From contig CM033110.1 in the NCBI GenBank assembly GCA_019321725.1, positions 22,437,210-22,501,209 of the forward strand: a stretch of 64,000 nt of DNA. The letters run 5' to 3'. Of this stretch, positions 12,200-25,700 are shown in pieces. How positions within the stretch are numbered: the first letter of the stretch is position 1; the number at the start of each line of letters is the position of its first letter. The notes below the pieces were generated by a model that was given only the letters and a program-made list of their open reading frames with translations, searched no databases and had not been told where the DNA came from. A program made the position numbers and the translations under genes. Source of the stretch: Paulownia fortunei. Taxonomy: Eukaryota > Streptophyta > Magnoliopsida > Lamiales > Paulowniaceae.

Positions 12200-13075
12200 G
12201 GTTCCCTTTGTCTAGTATGTTGATTTGGTCTGATGTGGTTTACGTATTGAACTGGTCTTAATCAGTTCTAAGTCATGAATGCTCCAAGAATGTGTGGGAG
12301 AAAGAAATCTATGATACAGGTCCTAATGGATGTTTTATTTGGCTTTGATGGCTTCCAAGTATAATGAACAAGGTAATCAGTTGAATGTTTGCATCTGGAA
12401 CTTACGTGAATACTAGCCTGAATAAGCATTATTTTGCCCTTGTCAAGTTACATATATGAACATAGGCTTCAATCTATTGGCCCTCGAAAGCAGGTTTTCC
12501 AGAATAGCGATGGAAAGCTTATAACTACTCTCAATACTCTTTTGGTCCGTCCAATTATCTTAGAACTGCTATATGCAGTTGCACGTAGTTGTCTGAAAAA
12601 GAGGATATTAATAAAACGTAAGGCATATATCCATTCTTATGGATTCTAAATAAGCATCGAAATCTTTCATGGCTACCACACGTGACTTGATCCTGATCAT
12701 TTTTAGGTATGACATGATCATGTTGGCAGCCATATATTTTTGTTGGTTGGGCATCATTCTTCCATATCAACGGCGTATACACTGCTCATACTTGAGCACC
12801 GGGATGCATCATAGATGCACAGAGTGCCTGTCGGAATGTCTTGAGTGTGCATTTCTGCATGCAAGGGTGTGGGTGCTTCGATAAGTTCTGTCAAGCTACA
12901 CTAGCATAAATTGACGTGAACAAAGGTATTATGGTTTGAACATAATAATGTTATACTTTGCCAAAAATAGAAAATAACATAATAATGTTACAGCCGAGTA
13001 TCCAAAGCCCTTCTCGCTGTTACATCAGAAGCAAAGAAACCATAACTAATCCAGCACAGACAATCAATACAAGAA
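12200..13075. other. 3' flanks between convergent genes
   Basis: No coding region is recognised. The right part should hold the 3' UTR of the minus-strand hnRNP Q-like gene. Two copies of aacataataatgtta (12939-12953 and 12975-12989), each nearly self-complementary, lie 36 bases apart about 90-140 bases beyond that gene's stop codon. Confidence 0.6.
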
Positions 13076-16000
13076 TCAGAATTGGCGCGTTGTATTTGCT
13101 GGACGAATTGGTTCACCAGTGAAAGGATCGAATTTGTAGGGCTCACCAGTAAAAGGATCAAACCTAATTTGAGGTCGAGATGCTTGGTGACCAGCAACAG
13201 CTGTAATGTCAGAACTCAAACTCATACCAAGTCTGCCATAAGATGTAGATGAACTGGGTGCTGCTTGGACAGGAGAGAGATGCCGTTCCTGGGTTCTTAA
13301 TCCAACCCTTCCATAAGATATAGATGGGCCTGGTGTTGCCGCAAAGGGAGAATGGCTTCTTTCGTCCAGTGTTCCTATTCTTGGAATCTGGATACTTTGG
13401 GATCCAGACAGGGATTGATTTGATAAAAGAAACTCTGAACCTTTCTCGTCCGCTCTTCCTGTTAGTGTTCGACTTGATAAAGGATAATCTGAGAGCAGTG
13501 ATGAATAGTACGTTGCATAGATGTCAGACCTGCAAGAGATCAGCTACAAGGTGATGCTTCTTGCACATATTGCTAAACAGCAAACAAATATCCCATAACC
13601 GCTAATCAAAAAGACACTGACGATTTATCTGTGGTCAAAGGGTTTTCTTTCCTTCCAAGAAAATGTTAGGAATTGGAAACATAAAATACGATGTCTGGAT
13701 CTTAAGACTCAGATCTCCAACTCTTTTTAAATTGGTGACAGTGATCAGTGTAAGATCAATCCATGAATCCATAATCATAAAAAGCAGCAAACCAAAAACT
13801 TCTGTAGTAGACCATAACAATTGGGGATGAATAAATTGCCATTTCCTAAAAAAGAGCAGGTATTTCATATTCATGGAACTCTTACACTCAGACACAAAAG
13901 GAACATTTGTTAATTAATGCATTTAACTATACTATCATTTCCATATAAACAGTAATCTATACGACCAGATTTACTATCTTGAGGTGTGCAAGTAGACATT
14001 GAAAGCCAGAGAACGAACCTAGCCGCAGTTGAGTGTGCATGTGAAGTAAAAGAACCAACGGCAGGGGGAGACACTTGGTGCGAGAAGCTGAATAGCTTGG
14101 ATTCATTCCTAGTAGTATCCGCAACTTTTGACAAACTGACTAAGCGCTGACTCAATCCCACTTTATCAACTAGGTGCTACAATGGATAAAAATTGCTTAA
14201 TGGAAAATGACAGCAGCAAAACCTAAAACCAGTCACACACTAGCCATAAGTTACATACTTTAGAAATCAGTCCAGCTAGATATGCTCCCTTATTTTGTGT
14301 AGCGGCTCCTGATAACATGAACTGCGAAGAAGGATCAAGGAAAAATTGAAATGTTGAAACTCATAGTTAAGGCATCCCTTTTTAATACATGTTTCTTGAA
14401 GGAAAAATACACACATCATAAAAATTATATATTATATATCTGCTAAAACCTGGTCAAGGACAGATATAGCTACAGATTCAGGTAATTCCTTGAGACTGCA
14501 TAAACTTTTGACATCAATCTGTCAACAAACAAGAACAAAATTATGTAAACTTCAGAGAGTTTAGCATGGAAAATATAAATGCACTTGAACTGGAAGCAAG
14601 CCACTGGACATAATTAATATCCATTCTACTCTATAGATGCAATGATCAGAAGTCAAGTTTTTCAATTCCCTCGATCAGCATAAAGGCATGCATATATGTA
14701 AACCACCCCGGCCGCACCCAAGAACAGACAAAAAATATTCAAGTTAAAACTTCAGCAAATTCAAGCTAATATTTATAAATTACAAGTTTCATCCTATTTA
14801 ACTCCTGGAGATTGAAACAAAATTAGAGTAATTTGCAAATGTGAAGGTCCAATACATGCATGCACTTACATCTACAAAACAGATTATCAGTTTCTAATGA
14901 GCCAGGAGGATGGGGACTATGCAAAAATGCGAGTGAAGAAGTATATAAACAAATGAAAGACTTTGGGGTCACGTTGTGAGATGATATGCCAATAAATGCC
15001 AAAAAAAAGTAAGCGCAGGCAGATAGAAAATTGGTGCATAAAAACATAGAGTGAAGGGAGACAAGTTCTTAAACTGAAGGCGGCTGCAATAACTTCTAGA
15101 CACATTTATGGATCATTACTAGAAGTAAACAATTTCTAACTTCAGGCGTACATTCTTTAATAATAAGTTGGCAATAGTCAAATGAAGTTTGGGCACATAA
15201 CAATTTTTTCGATCACAGAAACTTAATAGTAGAGGATTTGGGTGTTTAAGGACTTAATTGCACTACCAAACACCGACTTTTAGTAACAACTTTGGAACAT
15301 ACATCAAATCGAGTAGCAATCCCAAGTCGCAGGATTCGAAGTAAGCGCTCTTTAACAGCTAAAGGCAATGCTATTACTGCATCCTCGTAAGGGTCAGCAG
15401 ATTCCAGTTCCTGTAGGACAAAGAAAAGATGTGATCGGACAATAAAGGAAACATGACTAAACAAAACGACATCATAAATCCCCTGATCCCAAAAAGTGTG
15501 GATTCAATAAATACATGATTTCAAAATAAAAGGAATGATTGATTTGATATGCAATTGATGTATCTAGTTAACCTCTTTCTTTAGCACAGAGGAAATAATT
15601 CAAACCAAACAAACAATGGGATATCATTAACCAAGAGAAGTGTGACTCACAAAAAGAAAAATTGCAGCAAAAGTGTACTTGTGAGTCTCAACTAACAAAA
15701 AATATTATATAAATGCTGCAAACTAATCATTCAATCTTTTTGCAGATCAACATTTTCCAATGCAAATCCAGGTCTAAGTTTTCGCAGACTTTGGCTTCCA
15801 ACTTGAACATCTCAGGCTCTCTTATAATGCTATTTCTTACCACCAATTCAGAAATCAATTAAAGATAATACAGAGTCATAATGCTTTATACTGAATCCAC
15901 TGTAACTCCGATATTCGGGGTGCAATACCAAAAAAAAGAGAAAACCCAGTCAACAGAAAATATGGCATAAGAGATGAATTTACCCTCTGGACATGGGAAT

Positions 16001-19000
16001 TATGATTATTGGACTTCATAAGTTTGGAATGACCCTGAACAGAAGAATTACTTTCTGAATTCTCACGAACTCGTTTCTTGTTTCTGTCCATAGGTCTTGC
16101 AACTTCAACCTGTTTGCAGACAATAATGTCAGATATTAATTCTGTTAAAGATTCATTGTTAACATAAATTATTCTTGCCTACGAGGATATATTCACCACA
16201 GAAGGAAGACTAAATTCCTAAAAAGGAACAAAATGTCAGTAATCAGATTACAAACTTAAAGCTTCTAGTGCAATCCTGAGTACCTGGAGTTTATACATTG
16301 GACCTCCACTAGGTCCTTGAACTGTTTTCTCATTCAATTCCTTGACAGCTCTCTCAAGATCCTACACCAAGAATTAGAAAAACTTGAGAGGAGGAACTAC
16401 CTAACAAGTCGGTGAAGTTAGAGAGCCAAAAAAATCAATAAATATTTGATCAAAATGTCCAAACTATGTTCATAATTAAGATTAAAGTACAAAAGCATGG
16501 CAAATAAATAAATAATAAAAAGAGGATACTAAAGGAACTCCCTCAATCTCCCCAAATCACTTACCTACAGAACAAATTAGATCACTCCCAAGATCTTGAT
16601 ATTAAGTAAAATATGACAGCTTAAAGATATAACATGAGAAGAACCATGGGCGAACAAGCATATGGATCAACATATTGTTCAGTCAAACGATGGTGTCTGG
16701 GATTGACTTCACTTAGAATTAATTGAATGTATGCATCAACTTTAACTTAGACATAAAATTCGGCCCATTCACCAGGACATGGCCCTATGTCATTGTGCAG
16801 TTATCAGATCTGCAATTTGCAGCACCCATGTGTTATACCATCTAATCAACAAACTATATTCAGCTTCTCTTACAAAGCAGCCCAATCATAATATTTTGGT
16901 AACAAGACTGCAATGGCCTAAAAGCAAATGTTTGTTCTTAATTTTCATTCTTTCAAGCATGATCAATGCACATCCATACCCCAAAGGGTGTTTTACTTTT
17001 TTAAGGGCCCAGGAGATGATGATGGGATGTGAAAAGCATTAAATATAAACAAGGGAAGGGGATAGGATAAGGAAAGACCACAAAAGAAATACAGGAAGGC
17101 CAAATACCTGAAATACCAGGGCATACTACATAATCTAAATCCAATAAGAACCTTGGAGGCTTAACTTGAAACATGGAGACTAAAGCTTATCCACTTGGGT
17201 GTATGATGTGTTAGAGTAGGATGCCCAACACCCCAATTAGATTGGGTGTATTATACTTTTTTTCTTTTGTAAAGACAATCTTATTGTGAATCATATTAAT
17301 AAAAAGGCATTCTCTTTATCTTATGTTTTGCATATTTTATTTCTGCACATTAGATAAAGTCTTTAGACCAAATTTAGTTACGGGGCATGGTCGCGCATAT
17401 GATGGCGATCATGAAACATGCCTCTAAAGTTTTGGTCTTAAATAAGTTCCGAGTCGATAGCTTTTTGAGATGGGACATCAAATAGCTCAATAAGACTCGC
17501 ACATATAATGCATGCTCGTGAGACGGGGATGTCACATTCCATTGGCATTAGCGTAGAGACACAAGTGCATGTATACGGGTGCTTGTTAGGAAACAAGTAC
17601 ACCAAACATGACCCACAAGAAATTCTTAATTGGAGGCTTTACCTGTCGAAACAAGAATTTATGTGTTGCGATAGTACACGACTAATCCAGACTTGAGGCA
17701 CGATGGTAACCTTGTGTGCATCCTGCATCACTTTGATATATCTTCTGATTGCTTGACAATCACAAATGGGGTATGTTGAGGATTGCATTGGTGTGCATGG
17801 AAGTTTGTTAGTGTCCAACATAAAATTCGATACTTGTCTTTTTAAACAAGGGAATCTTCTGTGTTTTCATAGTTCGTGATTCAAAGATCTTGGCCAAGAC
17901 AGGATGAATTGTGATTCATCAGAATCATTAAAACTTGAAATGGGATCACAATTATTGAATTATTTAAGGTTTAACTTATAATCTATACCTTAAATTCAAT
18001 TGGGAGATTAGCTGTCAAAAGGACCGTACGTATATAGTACTCGCAACTGAAATAGGTTTACTCGCTATTTCACCTAAGATTAGTTTGCTATGATTACTTG
18101 CTAGGTGTTTTCATGGATAGTGAGGTTCTTGAAATTAAGGAGTTAATTCCAAGCGAATTAATTAATTGGATTAATTAATTAGAATAATTGTTATTCATAA
18201 GTTGCAAATGTTGTAAGCCCACTACTAGCTTAGTAGTGAACTTAATAGGGTCACACATCTTTATAGAAAATAACATTTCTAATTTTAGATTTTTTTCAAT
18301 AGTTGAAAATTAATTAATTAATATTGATGAATTAATTAAGGGTTCTATTTAATTTAATGATTAAATTAAATTATTCAATTAAGTAATTGAATTATTTAAT
18401 TGGACCTAATTTGATTAGAAAGCCAAATTGAAATAAATTAAATTAAACAATTGAATTAATTAAATTGGGATTGAATCAATTGGATTGATTTGGGGATTTT
18501 TTAGTCCAAGCCCAAAATTAATGTGCATCACTTAAGAAGCCCACTAAATTATGAAAAGAATAAATTAAATAAATGTGATTTATTTAATTAATATATTTAT
18601 AGATAAATAAATATAGTGATCGATTTTATGGGATAAAATTGGCCACTAAGATTTAATTTATATATAAATATAATTATAGTATATATATGATATATATATC
18701 TTGATATTATTTGAAGAGTTCAAATTAATATCAACAATGTATGTAGATAATTTTGATGGTTAATGTAGTTTCAAATTAGTCCACATACAATAGGAGAGAC
18801 AAAAGATAAGAGTTCTTGGAAGATTTGGAATCCTTCCAAGATAAGACTTTGAAATAGTTCAAAATTGTCAAACTCTCCAAAAGTTGGAGAATAAGTAAAT
18901 TTCCAGTCCTATATATGATGATGGACGAAAATTACAACAAATAATTCAGAAAATTTAAGCAAAAAATTATTTTGTTTAAGTCTTCTATTTTTCTCTCCAA

Positions 19001-22000
19001 GAAAAGAAAGAAAAAGAAAAGTATTTTCTTGTAATCTTGATTTTCTTGTTCTTTAAAGAAAATCAGTTTCTTATTATTCTCTTCATATTGTAGTTTCAAG
19101 AACTTAAAGAATTAATGTTTATTGTTCTTGAAAATTTACTCTGTTTCTAGATTAGTAAACAATTAAAAGGATACTAGCGAATCCTTTTGATTGGTGTTGC
19201 TCTTCCGTATTGTAGATCTGATAGAAAGGAAACACTTGGATCCCTGCGAGTTCTGATAGTCCAGGATAAGCAATTGATTGCTTCATTTCCTACAACAACC
19301 GGAATGCTCGGAAGGTATAATCCGAATTTTATATTAATTTATATATTCACTTGAATAAGCGCGATTGTTAAAATCGCTTTCTAATCAAAGGGGTTAAATT
19401 TATTTTTGATAAAATTTTAATTTTCGCGTATGCCCTTGTGATTATAGCGAACCCAACATGATATACTTGAGCATGCAACTTCAATAGGAGTTATGAAAAA
19501 GGTATCAGAAATTAAATACTAAAACATGTGTCTTCCATTTTCAACCATATGCCTGAGTTTGTGTTCAGTCAAATTATAGGGTAAGGCATTAAAAATATCA
19601 TTCCCCAGTAGTAGGAATCTGGTCTTAAGTCAGATAACATAATTTATTTGCAGCAATGTCACCCTGTGGAGACAAACCAGCAGAGCTACAGAGGAATATA
19701 TTTATCATGAATATAAAAAAATGTAAACCAACTCACCAATCTCTCAGTAAAATGAACAAACCCAACGGGAAAGCTACCTTTTTTGGACACCACTACTTTC
19801 TCAACCTGGAAGATGGCATCAGCATAACAAGTTCAAATAGTGGGCATAATTTATAAGAAAGGCCAAATCAGAGTCGAAATATGTAAGACCTTGCCAAAAG
19901 GCTCAAAGAATTGCTTCAAATAATTCTCCTCTGCATCAACTGGCAGATTTCTGACAAAAGCTACCTTTATCTGAAAATAAACAAGAAAGGTAAAGATACA
20001 ACAATATTCTTTAAAAGATATTATGCTTACAATATAAAAGACACTGATTTGAACCTTAGAAAGTTCTTTTGGATCAATTTCAGGTTCCTCTTCTGCCCAT
20101 TGAACAGCTGGGTGCAAATTCCCAAGACGAAAATCTGGCTGAGAGCCCACCCGTTGAGCACGTGCAGCAGCCTGTGATCGAGAATTTTGAAGTAGGAAGG
20201 TTCAATTTTCTAATAGAAAAGGGTTTGATTTTGTATTTTTATCTGCCTCCGCACAATTAGAAGAAATGATTGTAGACTTGGTAAAAGATTGCATATTGAA
20301 AGATGACAGAAGATCAGAGGCTGATTTGTCAATAATTATTATATTGCAGAGGCAAGTATTAACATTGTTTAATTGAGTTGTTGAGAGTTAATATCAAGCT
20401 TATAGGATTCTTGAAGTTCAGTTGCTAAAAATCTTCTACTGGAACAAGGTGGGGAGAGTGACAGCCAGGACAAGACGCTGAGCAAGATGTCAAATACAGG
20501 ATAGACATCAGCTGGAATTCAAGTAAAGAAGAACCAGGCTTGGCATAACAAGAACATGGGAAGTTTATAATAAACAAACTTTAAAAGTAGGCAAACGATT
20601 CTTCTACGATAACAGCGATCTTTAACACTTTAGCAAACTTGTAATACCCTGAGGTATATGGTAGTGCAATTCTAAGAAATTCGAGCAGTTTTAGTAATTT
20701 TTCGCTCAGTATCATCTATCCACACATAAAGAATCCAAATAAGTAATTTTATGATGTTTTGACTTGATACTGCTAGAGTTTGGATCAAATTGCTCAATTT
20801 TCTGTAGAACAAAGACACAACAAAACAAAACTGCAATATTACTGGTTCAAAAATCAGTGGTCATTGGAGTAGGAAAAACTTCGAGAAAAGAATAGGAAGA
20901 GAAAATGATGGAAGTCATCAAAGGTGATGATTAAAAGATCCAAAGAATGTACTTAAGATTCTAGAAGAACAAAACAAATGAGAGTTGAGAACGGCAGTAA
21001 TTTAATCCAAGGCAGAAACAACAGCTAATAATCTTTATAGACTACATGAGTAAAAAATTCCATAACATATACTTCAAGTAAACAAAAACAAGAAGCAAAT
21101 TCGTTTGTCATGATTATCATAAGCTCAAACAGAATAAGCAGAAAACTAGAAGAAATCGGGTTACAGGGAAAGATAAAAACGTAGCACAAAAGGCCATAAA
21201 ATGAATAACACTGCAAAGAATGCTCACCCAAGTTTGGAGTAGCATAATTGTAAGTTTTACTACACAATTTATGATGTTATTTTGCTTACTGAGAAATTTT
21301 ATTTCAAATGGATGTAGAGCTTCTTTAACTATGAAAGTTGTCTTCATTTTTTATCGTTTTCTGAGTATGTGAATTGGAGAATCAGAATGTTTCAGGATGA
21401 AATAAATGAGAAGTGTTGAATGAGTATATCCGGAAATTCTTATCAAACTTGACTGCATAGAGTGGAGAACAGCATTGAATTCAGATTGTTATGCAAAGAA
21501 GAGAAGGGAAAGCCAAAGAGAAAAGATTGGAATATGTTGATACGACATAAACAGATGGACTTTATATGGACCTCATCAGTACAATGTGGACTGCAAGGTA
21601 TGCCATGTCCTTTCGGTGATTCATAGAAGAGGCAAAACAGAGTATTGCATGTTGAAAACGTTGCTGGAGTTAATTTGAGACAAGACAAGAAAAGAAAGGG
21701 GGCGGCAAAACAGAAGAGAAAGGAATTAATTATCAAAGGTACTATAAATTAAAATGACGGAGCTTGCATTAACTTGTTTATAAACTGGAAACTGAAATTT
21801 TATTTTGCGATTCTTCACCAATTAAAGAAAAAATTGTCGATGTAAAGTTTCAATGGCAATTGATGCTAACAATTACTAGCATATTGTTGAACACTGAGAA
21901 CCAGCACATGCGCATTAAGCTTGCGATGGAAGTTTAGATATGCACGACATAGGGAACAACTAAACAGTTTTTTTCGAAATTGTTGACATAACACATTTCC

Positions 22001-22722
22001 ATTCATAGAGGATATATTTTGTAGGGAATCTGCTTGCAATTTAGATTTCCAGTTTCATAAGCAATAAGAACTTTTTTTAAATTCTGAGTTTGTATCGAAT
22101 AACTGTTGGGACCTCATTTTTCCAATTTATTAAGGCAAGATTATGTATTAAGATTTTTATAACAGAGGGATCAATTATTGATGCTGGAACTGAGAACCAA
22201 AACCACGAACCTGAGCTTTTATCCTGTATGATTTCAGATGCAACAGGAGAGTCAACTTAATTTCACATAACAAACTTGGAAAGAATGATTGTTCAAGACT
22301 TTTAACAAGAAGAACAAATAAGAGAATGCAAAGAAAACTCACAGCATGGGAGCAAAATTTCACAAAGGCAAAACCACGGTTCCTTTGCTTTTGACCTGGT
22401 GGCGTGTCTTTAAGCATTGCGAGATCAATGGATTCAATATCTGGGAAAACCTGTAGCACAAGAAAAAGAATTAAGTGGAGAGACAGAGAGGAGGTAATTC
22501 AGTATGGAACGTTGTTAAACATTAGACAAACTCCTGCAGGAAACCCAAAGAAAAACAATATTGTACCTGGAGCACAATTCTTTCAAATTCATCAGCACTC
22601 CAAGCTGGGAGAGAGAAAAAATCACAGTCATGCATATAGGACAACAATAAACCGGCCACATCACAAGAGACACATGGGTGGAATGGGGAGAGCAGGGAAG
22701 GGGGGGTGAGTGAGTGAACGTG

Positions 22723-22761
<39 letters not shown>

Positions 22762-25700
22762 AACAGATGAGAAACTAAAAGAAAAAAGCAATCGAGACAA
22801 AGGAAACAAAACAATATAACACTACCTATTTATTAGACTTGATAATACCCACTGACAAGAGAAAAGTAAGGGGGGATATGCAAACAAAATGAAAAAGTAC
22901 AACAGAAAATTTTAAGGGTGATAACTTCAAGTAAACTCGATTCCACTAGCAATGTGTTAACTACACAACATACCTTTTAGTCATCAAACTAGGAAAAGAC
23001 ATAATATAGGCAGAATACCCATGGGCTTAAGAAGCTCGGAAATATTCATGATGTAGCAATTATAAACAATAGCTATACAGATATTACGCAGCTTCCTAAG
23101 CAGAGTAATACTTAGTTTCTGTATTAACAGCAAAGAAAGAACTTATGAAAAGTTAACCTAAAAGGAAAATTTATGGCACATGCACATAGTTATTATCTAA
23201 AGTAAGCAAGATCTAATAAAACAAACCTTTGTTAAGGTTTCCAAAGTATAAAGTATCCTGCTCACTTGATGGGAGAACACCAATCTTCTTTCCATCTAGC
23301 TGAAAAATGGAAACATGGAGAGATAGGAAAACTTAACTATAAAAAAAGGAAAAATGATCCAAATGAATAAATAAGGTAGTGTAAAGGAAGGGGAAAAGAA
23401 GGCCTTAATTGTCCATCCAAATATCCACCTGCCAAATTGGTGTCTTTTGGCAAATCAAGTGGGTGGGAATGATCCCCCTATATCAATTCAGTAAGGTAAC
23501 AGGAAGGTATGAGGGTTCAAAATAATTAGCTTCATTTCAATAGTGCCTTACCTTGCAGCCCTATCTATCATCTATGCTTTTTATAGAAAAATGATATGGT
23601 GGATAGTGAATAATTTGGCCGGCGTTTCAAAGTTGGATCTCTCCCCCTTCCATATTGATTGCAGGTCAAAATATTTATTTCCAAAATTATAACCAGAATA
23701 TGTTTAATGGAAAGTGATAAATGTTAATTGACTATATACTATTTGATTCTTAAAATCATCATAACCAGAAGTTTATACTATCAACCCAACAGGCCCTAAA
23801 GGCCCGTAAACAAATTAACTTTAATGGCAGAGAAAATGCTTTTATATTTCCAGATTAAGGAAAATGTCAAACAATACTTCACAGAAAGGTCTTCATCAAA
23901 TTACTTTAATATCCAGGAAGTGCATTTAAATTCCAGATTTAGGAAAGATTCAAACAATGTTCAACAGACAAGACAACAAAATCTCCAACAGCTCTTACAC
24001 ATTCAATATCACATAGATGAGGTGATCCTACAAAGAGACACTCTAGTTAAATAGCTGTCCATAAGAATGAGAGTTAGTTTTCCAGTCCTCCCCCACCCCC
24101 CCACCCCACCCCCAGCATGGCTAGCAGGAACTGGTGCAAGAAGACCCAATGTCAAAAGTTCTCTTTCAGTAGATTCTTCCATATTATAACAGCTTTGTTC
24201 AACATGATGAAATAAAACATTATTGATAATAAACGGATAAAAGTACTGTTAACAGTTACTAATACATTGGTTAAGACAATGTGACCCGTTGATGAAGTTT
24301 AAACAACTTAAAGCAAATAGAAAAAATTTGTCAAAGAATATTGTCAAGCACAGCCCAGACATACTAGATTGTACATGTGTTGCATTTCAAGGGAGATGCA
24401 AACTGATTCAGTGTAGGGATAAAACTCCAGAAAGTATGTGCTAAAATCGGAGAAAAAGAGAGGCTCAATTTTTGTCCTGAAGGCTAAACAGAAGAGTTAA
24501 CTATAAATTAACTCTACCTGCTAGGCAGGCATTGGCTCATCTAAAGCTTGCTTAATCTCAGTTTGAGAATATAACAATCCACAGGAATAATTCTTTTCAT
24601 CTCCAGAATTTTCAAGCACTACTGTTAAGCTAATGAGACCTAAACACATAATGGAATCAAGTTGCTCGAACTCAGTTAACTCAGCTTGTCAAAGTTTCTT
24701 TAAGCTTGAAGTATGAAAGACTCAAGATTGAGCATTTTTATGGACTCCTCCATGATACCAAGGCTTGAGCAGCCTTTTCTCCTCTCAAGCTGGCGTATAT
24801 TCTGTACAGTATAGACTACTAATTTACCTCCTTAAGAAAATGGAAGTTCTCAATAAAATGACCAAAGATTCAGTTGGAATGAGATAGATGTGATTTTAAA
24901 TAAAGGGAAAACCAGACATCTTTTAACACACAGGCTTACTGCACCAAGCACCCAATCAATTCAATCTCAAGTTTCTCAACAAAATTCAGAAGCTGATCAA
25001 TTTTCAAGAATAAGAATATCCCATGAGAAGAACACATTCCAAACAAATTAAAGTTAATTCTCACCACAGTGCCAGATTTTTCCCTCACGGCTCTGGTTGC
25101 AGATTCTTTCGTTGCAAAACGCACAAAGCAAAATCCCTGCCAAAAATCATAAAAGAAAGAGACAACGGTAAGAAAAAGGTATCCATGTTCTTGCCTCGTG
25201 ATACCTTTTCTTTTATATGGGTGATGAGGAAGGGTGAGGCATTAGAAATAATCATCCTCCAATGAAGAAACTGAGTTAGCACATAAGTTGACCTTCAAAT
25301 TGCCTTTCTGGTCCTTTATCAAACGAATTTCCACAATTTCACCACAAACAGAGAATACCTGAGAAAGAGGAAGTTTTTCCAGAGGAAAATTATGTAAGCA
25401 TAGCTCAAACCTAAAAAGTTGATTTCATCAGTTAAGGAACGTGTATGAAAAATAGAAGTCAATGGATATAAAATACAAGCAGTTACCACTAGGTCTTTCT
25501 TTGAGGAGAAAAAAAAAAGCAAAACAAAAGATCCACTTTTCCCTAGTTAATGGCTATGAGTAGAGGCAGACTAAATGTTCAAAAGCAACATTTAATTTGA
25601 CTGGAAAATCCACATGTAAATGCAAAGAGCACTTAACTGAGCTCTTAGCCAATGGATTAAAAGCAACTTCTCCAGATAAAGTGCGCCATATGTAGTGTGA

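Noticed and set aside
22404..22814. Overlapping frames on both strands around the AT/GA repeat
   Set aside because: They lie over hnRNP Q-like exon 8 and a microsatellite, and none shows a known domain.
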